Source: Gordonia sihwensis NBRC 108236 (GTDB lineage Bacteria; Actinomycetota; Actinomycetes; Mycobacteriales; Mycobacteriaceae). From it: a stretch of DNA of 64,000 nt. Below are positions 45,701 through 53,098 of the stretch, piece by piece. The translations under genes and the position numbers were made by a program. The stretch is from positions 1 to 64,000 of the forward strand of contig NZ_BANU01000005.1 in assembly GCF_000333035.1 (NCBI RefSeq). The letters run 5' to 3'. Position 1 is the stretch's first letter. Every line of letters begins with the position of its first letter. The notes under the pieces were generated by a model that had not been told where the DNA came from, ran no database searches, and was given only the letters and a program-made list of their open reading frames with translations.

Positions 45701-46023
45701 ACGAGGGCGGTGTCGCGGATGTCGCGCGGTGCCGAAGCGGGAACCGTCGACACGACGACCGCGGTGGAGCCCTCCGCCCCCGCCTCCCGGAGCACCCGGC
45801 AATTCACCGTGACGTCGAGCCGCCGGGCGGTCTGCGTCGCCAGGGGCGCCGTGACCGACGCATTGTCGGCGGAGATGCTCTGGCCCCGCGGCCAGTCGAA
45901 CGACGATGTCCGCTCGGTGACCGGCAGGAACGGTGTGGCGATGGCAGCTACGAGGGCGACCAGACCCGCGACGGCGGCGATGACCGCGTACCCGCGCGCG
46001 GTCACCCTGTGTGAAGTACTCAT
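42763..46023 (-). CDS. Arabinosyltransferase, EmbA/B/C family (first of pair)
   Basis: 1086 aa, same layout as its neighbour: N-terminal helix (YAVIAAVAGLVALVAAIATP), extracytoplasmic loop, polytopic GT-C domain with the catalytic Asp pair in GAGTADDGYVMVMGR, the segment SSAGVWMRLPGLVAGLVSWF (aligned with the EmbB ethambutol-resistance region and keeping the WMRLP form), and a C-terminal binding domain from about 800 (PFGLDPATTPVLGSYG). The ATG at 46023 follows a TATCCT -10 element by eight bases. First gene of a two-gene operon; the aftA and dprE genes that flank emb in mycobacteria are not here. Confidence 0.9.
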   Translation of the reverse strand: MSTSHRVTARGYAVIAAVAGLVALVAAIATPFLPVTERTSSFDWPRGQSISADNASVTAPLATQTARRLDVTVNCRVLREAGAEGSTAVVVSTVPASAPRDIRDTALVVTSGSSGATVNVRGSALTSIDRAGLNNCSQLRFWASEDSLGAQFVGAGATVHGDPATRPAVAGVFTDLSGDTVRRAQQGLTVHVDVDNAFDVARTALKTAVIVIGVLAALVALFALSRLDAVSRFRAPTAGRRPLRRLVAPSVTDLTVTAALLIWHVLGAGTADDGYVMVMGRNATDAGYLSDYYRYFGVPEAPFDWYYSFLSHWATVSSAGVWMRLPGLVAGLVSWFILSRVLLPRLGAAVRSSRWAVFSAAAVFVAFWIAFCSGLRPEPIIVAGSLATWWLVETSIATRRLLPAALATFVALLTLATGPQGVIAVAVLIVGSRPMLRVVRTLRGQYRLLPLFAPVAAAVSLICFLVFRTQTLGAVVEAIRVRYVVGPTLSWYQELMRYYFLTLGTPDGSLARRVPVLLLLATLGLTTAVMMRRGRLPGFARGPVWRLIGSVLLTMGLLSFVPMKWTVQFGIFAGLAAACAAVATAAMIRVSAHAPRTLWTYVTVLVGACAVATAGDNAWGWSYDYGIPWFDKAPVLAGRPVSTLFLVLTALSFLMLVWVSVRPHTARPPSAAAVRRRRIVSAVPVLLIAAALVLAEFALFGKAALSRSDTYTAFSANARALTGSACGMADRVLVEEDPNVGMLQPVGAVDASRALAGESTGFSPDGVADDLTPDPVRLGAGTLRTATPGHSYSGDGAPAGTTGGTGPETANGGTVALPFGLDPATTPVLGSYGFDNGRAELTTDWYRLPDRTTSPLIVITTAGSVFSVGQDGAVTAGRDLHVEFGVDTDGEFTPVGAPFVPIDPGPDHPNRPWRNLRIPMAAIPPSATAMRIVAVDSNLSPDEWLAITPPRAPRLQTLQNVVGSREPVLLDLSVGSQFPCQQPVTARDGVYDVPRWRITPDRTTTYSTSKSWQAASSGGILSVSESLTRPSTMATYLENDWYRDWGNLVRLEPLVPDAPAAALTTATVRQAGWRNPSTIVAGGTDE

Positions 46024-46031
46024 CGGGAGTG

Positions 46032-46037
46032 AGGATA
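46032..46037 (-). promoter_or_regulatory. -10 element of the emb operon
   Basis: TATCCT on the minus strand, eight bases before ATG 46023; a near-leaderless start with no Shine-Dalgarno. Confidence 0.45.
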
Positions 46038-46232
46038 GGCGCTGTCTCTTAACCTTCACCAAGAGCCGCACGGGGCGAGCCGCACCGGCGGTGCGGCCGA
46101 AGGCACTGTCGCGGGACGCGATCCCGCTCAGTGGGCGCACGGACTCGCCGCGACTGATAGATGTGGTGTGTCCTCTGGACAGACGAGTTTCGATCGACGA
46201 TCCGGACGCACGTCCGGCGGCAAGGAGACGGC

Positions 46233-47069
46233 ATGGACGACTTCAGCAATCGCGTGGCATTGGTGACCGGAGCCGCACGCGGTCAGGGACGTGCGCACGC
46301 GATCGCGTTCGCCGAACGGGGCGCGGACGTCGTCGTCTGCGATCGGTGTGCGGACAGCCCCGCGATCGCCTACCCGATGGGCACCGAGGAGGATCTCGCC
46401 GAGACGGTCCGACTGGTGGAGGCCACCGGGCGGCGATGCATCGCGGTGAAGGCGGACACCGCAGATCGGGCGGCGATGGAGGCGCTGGTCGCACGCGCCG
46501 AGAACGAGCTGGGCCGCGTCGACGTCGCAGTCGCCAATGCAGGCGTCTCCGGCACGTCGCCGATCACCGAGGCGTCCGCGGCCGTCTGGGAGGAGGTCAT
46601 CGGCAGCAACCTGACCGGTGTGTACAACACCCTCGCCGCGGTAGCGCCCGGGATGATCGCGCGCGGCTACGGGCGCATCGTCACCATCTCCTCGATGCTC
46701 GGGCGGAGCGCGGCACAGGGTCAGGCCGCGTACGGCGCGTCAAAATGGGGCGTCATCGGCATGACTAAGAGCGTGGCGCTCGATCTCGCCGCTCACGGGA
46801 TCACGGTGAACGCCATTGCGCCGGGCAATATCTCGACGCCGATGGTGCACAACGACGCGCTGTACTCGGTGGTGCGGCCAGACCTGGACGCACCCACGCG
46901 CGCGGATGTGGAGCCGGTGATGGCGATGCTGCACGCGCAGCCGATCGCCTTCCTCGAACCCGAGGAGGTCACTCGCGCGGTCCTGTTCTTCGCCGCGGAG
47001 GCCAGCGCCCACATCACCGGCACCGTGCTTCCCGTCGACGCGGGCGCCGCCGCCCGGGTCTCGAGCTGA
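46233..47069 (+). CDS. Mycofactocin-coupled SDR family oxidoreductase
   Basis: 278 aa. Rossmann motif LVTGAARGQGRAHAIAFAER, then an insertion after the second strand (VVCDRCADSPAIAYPMGTEE, DLAETVRLVE) characteristic of mycofactocin-dependent SDRs with non-exchangeable NAD. Catalytic Ser (TISSMLGRS) and YxxxK (AYGASKWG) are present, and the C-terminal block VVRPDLDAPTRADVEP and HITGTVLPVDAG is typical. It should oxidise an alcohol and pass electrons to mycofactocin, made elsewhere. AAGGAG lies six bases before ATG 46233. Confidence 0.9.
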   Translation: MDDFSNRVALVTGAARGQGRAHAIAFAERGADVVVCDRCADSPAIAYPMGTEEDLAETVRLVEATGRRCIAVKADTADRAAMEALVARAENELGRVDVAVANAGVSGTSPITEASAAVWEEVIGSNLTGVYNTLAAVAPGMIARGYGRIVTISSMLGRSAAQGQAAYGASKWGVIGMTKSVALDLAAHGITVNAIAPGNISTPMVHNDALYSVVRPDLDAPTRADVEPVMAMLHAQPIAFLEPEEVTRAVLFFAAEASAHITGTVLPVDAGAAARVSS

Positions 47070-47093
47070 CGTGCGGGAATCATTCGGTCCACG

Positions 47094-48143
47094 GTGATCG
47101 TTGACCCAACCGTGAACCACATCGAATTCGGCCTGGACACCTTCGGCGGAGTGACCCGCGACGCACACGGAGAGCCGGTGCCCCACCCGCAGGTGATCCG
47201 TGATCTGGTGGACGATGCGGTGGTCGCCGATGCAGCGGGCCTGGACTTCTTCGGCGTCGGTGAACATCACCGGCCCGACTTCGCGGTGTCGAGTCCGGAG
47301 ATGGTCCTGGCCGCCATCGCTTCGCGGACCGAACGGATCCGGCTGGGTTCGGCCGTGACGGTGCTGAGCTCCGACGATCCGGTCCGCGTCTTCGAGCGGT
47401 TCGCGACGCTCGACGCGGTCTCGAACGGCCGAGCCGAGATCGTCGCCGGCCGCGGGTCCTTCACCGAGTCGTTCCCGCTCTTCGGGTACGACCTCCGCGA
47501 TTACGAGGTGCTGTTCGAGGAGAAGCTCGCCCTGCTCTCGGCGCTCTTGACCGAGGAGCCGGTGACCTGGTCGGGCAGCACCCGCGCCTCGCTGTCGGAC
47601 CAGCGCGTCTACCCGGCCACCGCCCACGGCATCACCGCGTGGGTGGGCGTCGGCGGCAGTCCCGAATCGGTGGTCCGGACCGCACGATACGGCTTCGGTC
47701 TGTTCCTGGCGATCATCGGCGGACCCGCCGACCGCTTCGCCGGTTACGTCGACCTGTTCGAGCGCGCGCAGGATCAGTTCGGCGTTCCACGCAGGCCGGT
47801 GGCGGTCCACTCGCCGGGCCTGATCGCCGATACGGACCAAGCGGCCCGGAATCTGGTGCGCGACGGCTGGTTCGAGATGCGGGAACGGATGGGGCGTGAG
47901 CGGGGATGGCCGCCGCCGGCCGCGGGCGACTTCGAGCGCGAGATCGAGACCGGATCGCTGTACGTCGGCTCCCCCGAGACGGTCGCAGAGAAGATCGCGG
48001 CGACTGTTCACACGTTGAAGGTCGACCGCTTCGACCTCAAATACGACCAACCGGTCACCCATGACGACCAGCAGGAGTCCATCCGGCTGTACGGCGAGAA
48101 GGTGGTGCCCGCGGTGCGTAGGATTCTGGCTGACCTTGCCTGA
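47094..48143 (+). CDS. LLM-class flavin-dependent oxidoreductase
   Basis: 349 aa luciferase-like TIM barrel. Seen: IEFGLDTFGGVTRDA, AGLDFFGVGEHHRPDFAVSS, IRLGSAVTVLSSDDPVRVFE, LDAVSNGRAEIVAGRGSFTE and YVGSPETVAEKIAA. FMNH2 or F420 cofactor is possible; the substrate is unknown. The start is uncertain: GTG 47094 or GTG 47112, the latter closer to the usual N-terminus; no good ribosome site is seen for either. Follows the mycofactocin SDR by 24 bases. Confidence 0.84.
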   Translation: MIVDPTVNHIEFGLDTFGGVTRDAHGEPVPHPQVIRDLVDDAVVADAAGLDFFGVGEHHRPDFAVSSPEMVLAAIASRTERIRLGSAVTVLSSDDPVRVFERFATLDAVSNGRAEIVAGRGSFTESFPLFGYDLRDYEVLFEEKLALLSALLTEEPVTWSGSTRASLSDQRVYPATAHGITAWVGVGGSPESVVRTARYGFGLFLAIIGGPADRFAGYVDLFERAQDQFGVPRRPVAVHSPGLIADTDQAARNLVRDGWFEMRERMGRERGWPPPAAGDFEREIETGSLYVGSPETVAEKIAATVHTLKVDRFDLKYDQPVTHDDQQESIRLYGEKVVPAVRRILADLA

Positions 48144-48178
48144 GATTGCACGATAGCGACGACGAATCGAGCGACCCG

Positions 48179-49690
48179 ATGTCAGTGCCCGCAGCCGAAC
48201 CCGTCACCGAACCCGATCCCCGCCGCTGGAAGGCCCTGGTCTTCATCTGTCTCGCACAGTTGATGGTGGTTCTCGACGGCACGGTGGTCAACATCGCCCT
48301 GCCCGATGCCAAGCGGGATCTCGGAATCAGCACCGCGAACCAGCAGTGGGTGATCACCGCGTACGCCCTCGCCTTCGGCGGACTGCTGTTGTTCGGCGGC
48401 CGCGTGGCGGACATGTGGGGCCGCCGCCGGGCGCTGATGATCGGCCTGGTCGGATTCGCCTGCGCATCCGCGGTCGGCGGCGCGGCGGTCAATGAGGCGA
48501 TGCTCTTCGCCGCGCGAGCCGTGCAGGGGGCCTTCGGAGCCCTGCTGGCGCCCGCGGCGCTCTCCCTCCTGACCGTGATGTTCACGCAACCGAAGGAACG
48601 TGCACGCGCGTTCGGCGTCTTCGGCGCGATCGCCGGCGGCGGCGCCGCCGTCGGCCTGCTCCTCGGCGGCCTGCTGACGCAGGTGCTCGACTGGCGCTGG
48701 ACGATGTACATCAACGTCGCGATCGCGGCCGTCGCGCTGCTCGGCGCGGTCTTCGAAATCAAGGAGCCGCCGAGGAGCACCGACCACGTCGTCAAGCTCG
48801 ACGTGCTCGGCGTGGTGCTGGGCGGCTCCGGGCTGGCGCTGGTGGTGTACGGCTTCAGCCGGGCCGCGGAGAAGGGCTGGGCCGACGGCGGGACGCTGAC
48901 CTGTCTGGTGGCGGCGGTGGTGCTGCTCGCTCTGTTCGTAGGCTGGCAGTGGAGGTACTCGTATCCGCTGCTTCCGCTGCGCGTGGTCGCAGACCGTTCG
49001 CGCGGCGGCGCGTACCTGACCGTCGCGCTGTCCGTGATCGCGATGTTCGGATCGTTCCTGTTCCTGACCCTCTACATGCAGACTGTGCATCACTACACTC
49101 CGCTGAGTGCCGGGTTCGCGTTCCTGCCCATGGTGTTCGGCATGCTCATCGGGTCCACGCAGGTGGCGGCCCGCTTGATCACCCGCGTCCCGCCGCGGTA
49201 TCTGCTGGTGCCCGGCGCCTTGCTCGGGTCGTGCGCCATGCTGATCCTCGCGCAGGTCTCGGCCGACGCCACCCGATACTGGAGCGTGATCTTCCCCGGT
49301 CTGATCATTCTCGGCTTCGGCATGGGAACGGTGTTCATGACGTCGATGAACCTGGCGACCTTCGGAGTCGCACCGTACGACGCGGGTGTCGCTTCGGCGA
49401 TGGTGAACACCTCGCAGCAGGTCGGCGGCGCCGTCGGGACTGCGTTGCTGAACACGATCGCCGCGAACGCGGCCGCGCGCTACATCACCGATCACCGGGA
49501 CTCGGTCCGCGGCCCCGCGGACATTCCTCATTTCCAGGCTCTCGCCATGGTGCACGGCGACAGTGTCGGTTTCTATGTCGCGGCCGCCATCCTCGCGTTC
49601 GTGGCAGTCGTGGCGGGATTGCTGATCAACGTCCGACACCCGCTCGGGCTGAACACCGCGAGTCCGGAACCGGCCGCCGCACCGGTCTGA
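48179..49690 (+). CDS. MFS drug-exporter, DHA2 (14-helix) family
   Basis: 503 aa. Proton-driven multidrug or metabolite exporter of the EmrB/QacA type. First helix with VVLDGTVVNIALPDAKRDLG, motif A GGRVADMWGRRRALM, motif C region AIAGGGAAVGLLLGGLLTQV with WRWTMYINV, and about 14 hydrophobic segments. ATG 48179 is taken as start; TTG 48146 is possible. The TetR gene 65 bases downstream on the same strand may control it, but has its own promoter. Confidence 0.88.
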   Translation: MSVPAAEPVTEPDPRRWKALVFICLAQLMVVLDGTVVNIALPDAKRDLGISTANQQWVITAYALAFGGLLLFGGRVADMWGRRRALMIGLVGFACASAVGGAAVNEAMLFAARAVQGAFGALLAPAALSLLTVMFTQPKERARAFGVFGAIAGGGAAVGLLLGGLLTQVLDWRWTMYINVAIAAVALLGAVFEIKEPPRSTDHVVKLDVLGVVLGGSGLALVVYGFSRAAEKGWADGGTLTCLVAAVVLLALFVGWQWRYSYPLLPLRVVADRSRGGAYLTVALSVIAMFGSFLFLTLYMQTVHHYTPLSAGFAFLPMVFGMLIGSTQVAARLITRVPPRYLLVPGALLGSCAMLILAQVSADATRYWSVIFPGLIILGFGMGTVFMTSMNLATFGVAPYDAGVASAMVNTSQQVGGAVGTALLNTIAANAAARYITDHRDSVRGPADIPHFQALAMVHGDSVGFYVAAAILAFVAVVAGLLINVRHPLGLNTASPEPAAAPV

Positions 49691-49714
49691 GCGGGCCGCA
49701 GGGCCGCAGCCGAC

Positions 49715-49738
49715 TTGGAATCGATTCCACCGTTGGAA
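49715..49738. promoter_or_regulatory. Operator-like repeats before the TetR gene
   Basis: Three half-sites: TTGGAA, then TTCCA (together the 14-base palindrome TGGAATCGATTCCA at 49716-49729), then TTGGAA again at 49733-49738, giving a second inverted pair TTCCA-N4-TGGAA. They lie just upstream of the TAGGGT -10 element and so cover the -35 region; autoregulation by the TetR protein is the natural reading. Confidence 0.65.
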
Positions 49739-49743
49739 GTCGA

Positions 49744-49749
49744 TAGGGT
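49744..49749 (+). promoter_or_regulatory. -10 element of the TetR gene (leaderless)
   Basis: TAGGGT, six bases before GTG 49756. Confidence 0.55.
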
Positions 49750-49755
49750 GGGTCC

Positions 49756-50418
49756 GTGACTCCCAGTGGCGTACGGAAGCAGTCGGCGTCGAAGCCGGGG
49801 GACGGGCAGGCGCCGATGACGCGTACCCAGCGGCGCGCCGCGGCGACGCGTCAGGCGATCGTCGACGCCGCGCGCGAACTCGTCGCCACCCGCGGCACCG
49901 ATGCGCTGACGCTCGATGCGGTCTCCGAAAGCGCGGACGTCGCAGTCCAGACCATCTACAACAGGGTCGGCGGGCGGTCGGCGTTGCTCACGGCGGTGGC
50001 TGAGCAGGCGATGAGGGAGAGCCGGGTCTACATGGACGCCGCCTACGACGCGGAGGGGACCGCAGAGGAACGCCTCCTGCTGGCGGCCGCCGCCTACGCC
50101 AAGTTCGCCAGGGAACGGCCGCACGAGTTTCGCATCCTTGTGGAGCCGCCCGACGAGCCGGACGCCGTCGCCCACATCGCGGAGCTGACGGGGGAGCAGA
50201 ACGCCAAGCTCGCGGCGACCATCCGCGCGGGCATGGCCGACGGCAGCGCCCGCTCCGATCTCGATCCGGACGATCTGGCGACAGCCTTCTGGGCCACCCT
50301 CAACGGACTGCTGGCACTGGCCTGGCGCCCCGGGGCGCTGCGTGCCGACCACGATCGGCTCGACCGATTGCTCGCGACGTACATCGCCACCGTCGCCGAC
50401 GGGCTTCGCTCGCGCTGA
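49756..50418 (+). CDS. TetR/AcrR family transcriptional regulator
   Basis: 220 aa. N-terminal helix-turn-helix at about 25-72: RRAAATRQAIVDAARELVAT, LTLDAVSESADVAVQTIYNR, VGGRSALLTAVAEQ. The C-terminal ligand domain is of the WHG/TetR_C type (ALRADHDRLDRLLATYIATV). It likely represses itself and perhaps the MFS exporter upstream. GTG 49756 is supported by the leaderless -10; ATG 49816 (MTRTQRR) is the alternative start. Confidence 0.88.
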   Translation: MTPSGVRKQSASKPGDGQAPMTRTQRRAAATRQAIVDAARELVATRGTDALTLDAVSESADVAVQTIYNRVGGRSALLTAVAEQAMRESRVYMDAAYDAEGTAEERLLLAAAAYAKFARERPHEFRILVEPPDEPDAVAHIAELTGEQNAKLAATIRAGMADGSARSDLDPDDLATAFWATLNGLLALAWRPGALRADHDRLDRLLATYIATVADGLRSR

Positions 50419-50467
50419 GCGACCGGCGCGGCGTACGCTGATAGGCCCGAGCAGCCAGGAGACGACG

Positions 50468-50839
50468 ATGTCGATGCGCCCCAGCCCCACTGTCGTTCGG
50501 ACCGCTGTCGTTCGGACCGCCGCGATCGCGGCGGGGATCGGAGCCATGGCGCTCTTCGGCTCCGCCGGCCAGGCGGCCGCGGACGTCGCTCCGGGCTCCT
50601 ACACGTCAACGACCTCGTCGTCCGGGATCGTCCTTCTGCAACGTGATGCCCGCGTCGAGGGCGATCAACTGGTACTCATCGGGCGGTACCCGATTCATCG
50701 GACTGCCACCGGCGGCTATGTCGACCTCTTCCCGGGACATCGCGTCATTCTCAACAGCGACGGTCACGGCGGCTACCGGGGCCCGGCCTATTTCGGCGGC
50801 ACCGTCATCGGCGCGATCACTCTCACGCCCCACCGCTGA
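50468..50839 (+). CDS. Small secreted protein, unknown function
   Basis: 123 aa. A Sec signal peptide (RTAVVRTAAIAAGIGAMALF) with probable cleavage after GQAAA (about residue 38) leaves an 85-residue mature beta-rich protein (SGIVLLQRDARVEGDQLVLI, GGYVDLFPGHRVILNSDGHG) without Cys. I recognise no family. AGGAG lies before the ATG. Transcribed on its own, after the TetR gene. Confidence 0.75.
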   Translation: MSMRPSPTVVRTAVVRTAAIAAGIGAMALFGSAGQAAADVAPGSYTSTTSSSGIVLLQRDARVEGDQLVLIGRYPIHRTATGGYVDLFPGHRVILNSDGHGGYRGPAYFGGTVIGAITLTPHR

Positions 50840-50922
50840 CCGGACACAACCAGGGGGTTCGTCGAGATTCCTACTCTGAGGCGATGAACTCGGCGATCTT
50901 CGCCTCCACCTTCTCCTGGATC

Positions 50923-51255
50923 GGTGGCGAAGTTGTCCAGGTAGTACTGCATCCACACGGACATGGCGAGCTGCGGGCGCGCCGGATCGGGCGTGCCGTA
51001 ATCCGACTCCGCCAGCCACAGGACGTGTCCGGCCAGACCCTTCTCGTTGACCCCGTCGGCGGAGATGATGTCGTACACTCCGGCGACCACGCTGCCGTAC
51101 TTCGCGGTCCACGAGAGGCCTCCGCCGACCCGGTCGTCGCGCTTCACACCGCGGGGGAGCTTCCAGAGGTTGGTGTGCAGATCGCGCGCGAAGTCCATGT
51201 TGCGTCCGACGACCACCGAACCACCCGCGTCCGGCCATATAACACGTGTACACAT
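50923..51255 (-). pseudogene. Choloylglycine hydrolase / penicillin acylase-type gene, truncated
   Basis: The first 111 codons match the N-terminus of the Ntn-hydrolase family C59: Met-Cys2 (the nucleophile after Met removal) in MCTRVIWPDAGGSVVVGRNM, LHTNLWKLPRGVKRDD, SADGVNEKGLAGHVLWL and LAMSVWMQYYLDNFAT. After that the frame loses similarity and ends; intact members have over 300 residues, so about two thirds is missing, probably after a frameshift near 50920 and deletion. Confidence 0.75.
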
Positions 51256-51427
51256 ACGTCAATCGCTTTCGTCGCAGTTCAGGCGCGGTGAGCAGTGGGC
51301 TCAGGCGTCACTGTCAGCCTAAGGTGCCCCCGTGGGGTCCGCGTCGCGCAAGGCCGTGGCGGCACGGATCAGTCCGGTTTCTGCACGGAGCGGAGCCCCT
51401 GCGCCGAAGTCGGCGATCGATCGGGTC

Positions 51428-52342
51428 TCAGACGCCGTTCGGATCGAACGGCGTCTCCTGGTAGACGCAGTAGTTGAGCCAGTTGGTGTACAGGAGGTGA
51501 CCGTGTCCGCGCCAGCGGTTGAGCGGGAGCGCGGTCGGGTCGTCGCCCGGGAAGTAGTGTGCGGGCACCGCGACGTCGCTCTGCTGGTCACTGTCGCGCC
51601 GATACTCGCGGGCCAGCGTGTCCGCGTCGTACTCGGGATGCCCGGTGACGAAGACCTCGCGACCGTCGGGAGTGGCCGCCAGGAAGACGCCTGCCTCGTC
51701 GCTCACGGCCAGCACCTCGACCGCACCGGTCGCCTCGATGTCACGGGCGTGGACGTCGGTGTGCCGGGAATGCGGGGCCAGGAACTCCTCGTCGAAACCT
51801 GTGACGAGCGGCGACTTCGCGCCGGTGAGGCGATGGGTGAACACGCCGGAGATCTTCTGGCGCACTTCGTACTTGCCGACCCCGTAGTGCCGGTAGAGCG
51901 CAGCCTGCGCGCCCCAGCAGATGTGCAGCGTCGACTGCACGTTGCTGCGTGTCCAATCCAGGATTCTGGTCATCTCGGGCCAGTAGTCGACGTCCTCGAA
52001 GTCGAGCCTCTCGATCGGGGCCCCGGTGACGATCAATCCGTCGAAGTGCTTGTCTGCCACATCGCCGAAGGTCGAATAGAACGACTCGAGATGACCGGGC
52101 GGCGTGTTCCGCGAGACGTGGCTGGACATGTGCAGCAAGGTGATCTCGACCTGCAGCGGGCTGTTGCTCAGCAGTCTCAGCAACTGTGTCTCGGTCGCGA
52201 CCTTCATCGGCATCAGATTCAAGATCGCGATCCGCATCGGGCGGATGTCCTGATGCCCCGCGCGCTCGTCGGACATGACGAAGACCTTCTCCGCCTCCAG
52301 GACGGCCCGGGCGGGGAGATCGTGCGGCACTGTGACGGGCAT
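51428..52342 (-). CDS. metA: Homoserine O-acyltransferase MetA, predicted acetyl-CoA type
   Basis: 304 aa glutamine-amidotransferase-like (class I) enzyme acylating L-homoserine in methionine synthesis. The catalytic residues fall at the classical positions: Cys142 (HICWGAQAA), His235 and Glu237 (FVTGHPEYD). Residue 111 is Glu (TGAPIERLDFEDV); in this family Glu111 goes with acetyl-CoA use and Gly111 (E. coli) with succinyl-CoA, so O-acetylhomoserine is the predicted product. TAGACT lies eight bases before the ATG. Single gene. Confidence 0.93.
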   Translation of the reverse strand: MPVTVPHDLPARAVLEAEKVFVMSDERAGHQDIRPMRIAILNLMPMKVATETQLLRLLSNSPLQVEITLLHMSSHVSRNTPPGHLESFYSTFGDVADKHFDGLIVTGAPIERLDFEDVDYWPEMTRILDWTRSNVQSTLHICWGAQAALYRHYGVGKYEVRQKISGVFTHRLTGAKSPLVTGFDEEFLAPHSRHTDVHARDIEATGAVEVLAVSDEAGVFLAATPDGREVFVTGHPEYDADTLAREYRRDSDQQSDVAVPAHYFPGDDPTALPLNRWRGHGHLLYTNWLNYCVYQETPFDPNGV

Positions 52343-52350
52343 AGCCGATA

Positions 52351-52356
52351 AGTCTA
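52351..52356 (-). promoter_or_regulatory. -10 element of metA
   Basis: TAGACT on the minus strand, eight bases before ATG 52342; no Shine-Dalgarno and no room for a riboswitch after it. Confidence 0.45.
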
Positions 52357-52417
52357 GTCTGGATGCCCGTGGCGCGCCCCGGACCGGTGCGGGAGCCGAC
52401 CGCGCCGGCCCCGACGG

Positions 52418-53050
52418 TCATCGCGACATCGACGGGCTCGCGAGCTCGATGACCGTGTCGGCGAATCGAATCTCCTCGCGATCATGCGACGCCACGACCA
52501 CCGTCTTACCGGCGTCCGCGTGTTCCCGCAGCAGGGTGCAGAGGAGCTCTCGCGTCCCGGCGTCCAGCGCCGTCGAGGGCTCGTCGAGGAGATAGAGATC
52601 AGCCGGCTGAACCAGCGTCTGCGCGATCAACACCCGCTGGCGCTGCCCACCCGAGAGGTCGCGCATCCGGGACTCCCGCAACGGCGTCATGCCGACTCGT
52701 TCGATGATCTCCTCTGCCGCGCGCCGCTCACGCCGTGCCGTCGGGCGCCAGCACGGCACCTGTCCGAAGGTCCCGATTCGCACGCAGTCCCGGACGGTCA
52801 ACGGCAGTCCGTCGATGAGCTCGCTGCGCTGTGTCAGCAGAGCGGGGCGTCGCGGTCGGGGCGTGATCTCGCCGGCGTCCGGTGTGCGCACTCCGGCGAT
52901 CAGCTCCAGCAGCGTGCTCTTGCCCGTGCCGTTGGCGCCGACGAGGGCGGTGACCGCCCCCGGCTGCAGAGTCGTCGTCAGATTCTCGAGGACCGTCGTC
53001 GCGCCATAGCTGAAGCTCAGCCCGCGCACGGTGTAGCCGGTGGCAGTCAA
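52418..53050 (-). CDS. aztA: Zinc/manganese-type ABC transporter ATPase (AztA-like)
   Basis: 210 aa ABC ATPase with Walker A (VGANGTGKSTLLELI), signature LSGGQRQRVLIAQTL, Walker B LYLLDEPSTALD and H-loop VVASHDREE. It belongs with the divergent permease, binding protein and AztD-like chaperones as an AztABCD-type zinc importer. TTG 53050 is chosen since AAGGGG lies six bases upstream; GTG 53032 is the alternative. Faces aztB across a 48-base promoter region. The alternative name is the ATPase of the actinobacterial anchored-repeat ABC transporter family. Confidence 0.85.
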   Translation of the reverse strand: MTATGYTVRGLSFSYGATTVLENLTTTLQPGAVTALVGANGTGKSTLLELIAGVRTPDAGEITPRPRRPALLTQRSELIDGLPLTVRDCVRIGTFGQVPCWRPTARRERRAAEEIIERVGMTPLRESRMRDLSGGQRQRVLIAQTLVQPADLYLLDEPSTALDAGTRELLCTLLREHADAGKTVVVASHDREEIRFADTVIELASPSMSR

Positions 53051-53070
53051 TCGGGACCCCTTCGAGTTAA

Positions 53071-53085
53071 TGAAATTGATAACCG
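53071..53085. promoter_or_regulatory. Candidate Zur box between aztA and aztB
   Basis: TGAAATTGATAACCG agrees with the actinobacterial Zur consensus (TGAAAATGATTTTCA) at 10 of 15 places, well in the left half and poorly in the right. It lies immediately upstream of the aztB -10 element, so a bound repressor would block both divergent promoters. Zinc control is inference. Confidence 0.4.
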
Positions 53086-53086
53086 T

Positions 53087-53092
53087 TACTGT
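53087..53092 (+). promoter_or_regulatory. -10 element of aztB (leaderless)
   Basis: TACTGT, six bases before GTG 53099. Confidence 0.5.
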
Positions 53093-53098
53093 TAACGC

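Noticed and set aside
51319..51591. Minus-strand open frame reading IADFGAGAPLRAETGLIRAA near its end
   Set aside because: The sequence is plausible-looking, but most of the frame is antisense or out of frame to metA and no start or family could be found; not called.
52343..52417. SAM riboswitch upstream of metA
   Set aside because: Only about 75 bases separate metA from aztA, and the -10 element lies next to the metA start, leaving no leader for a riboswitch.
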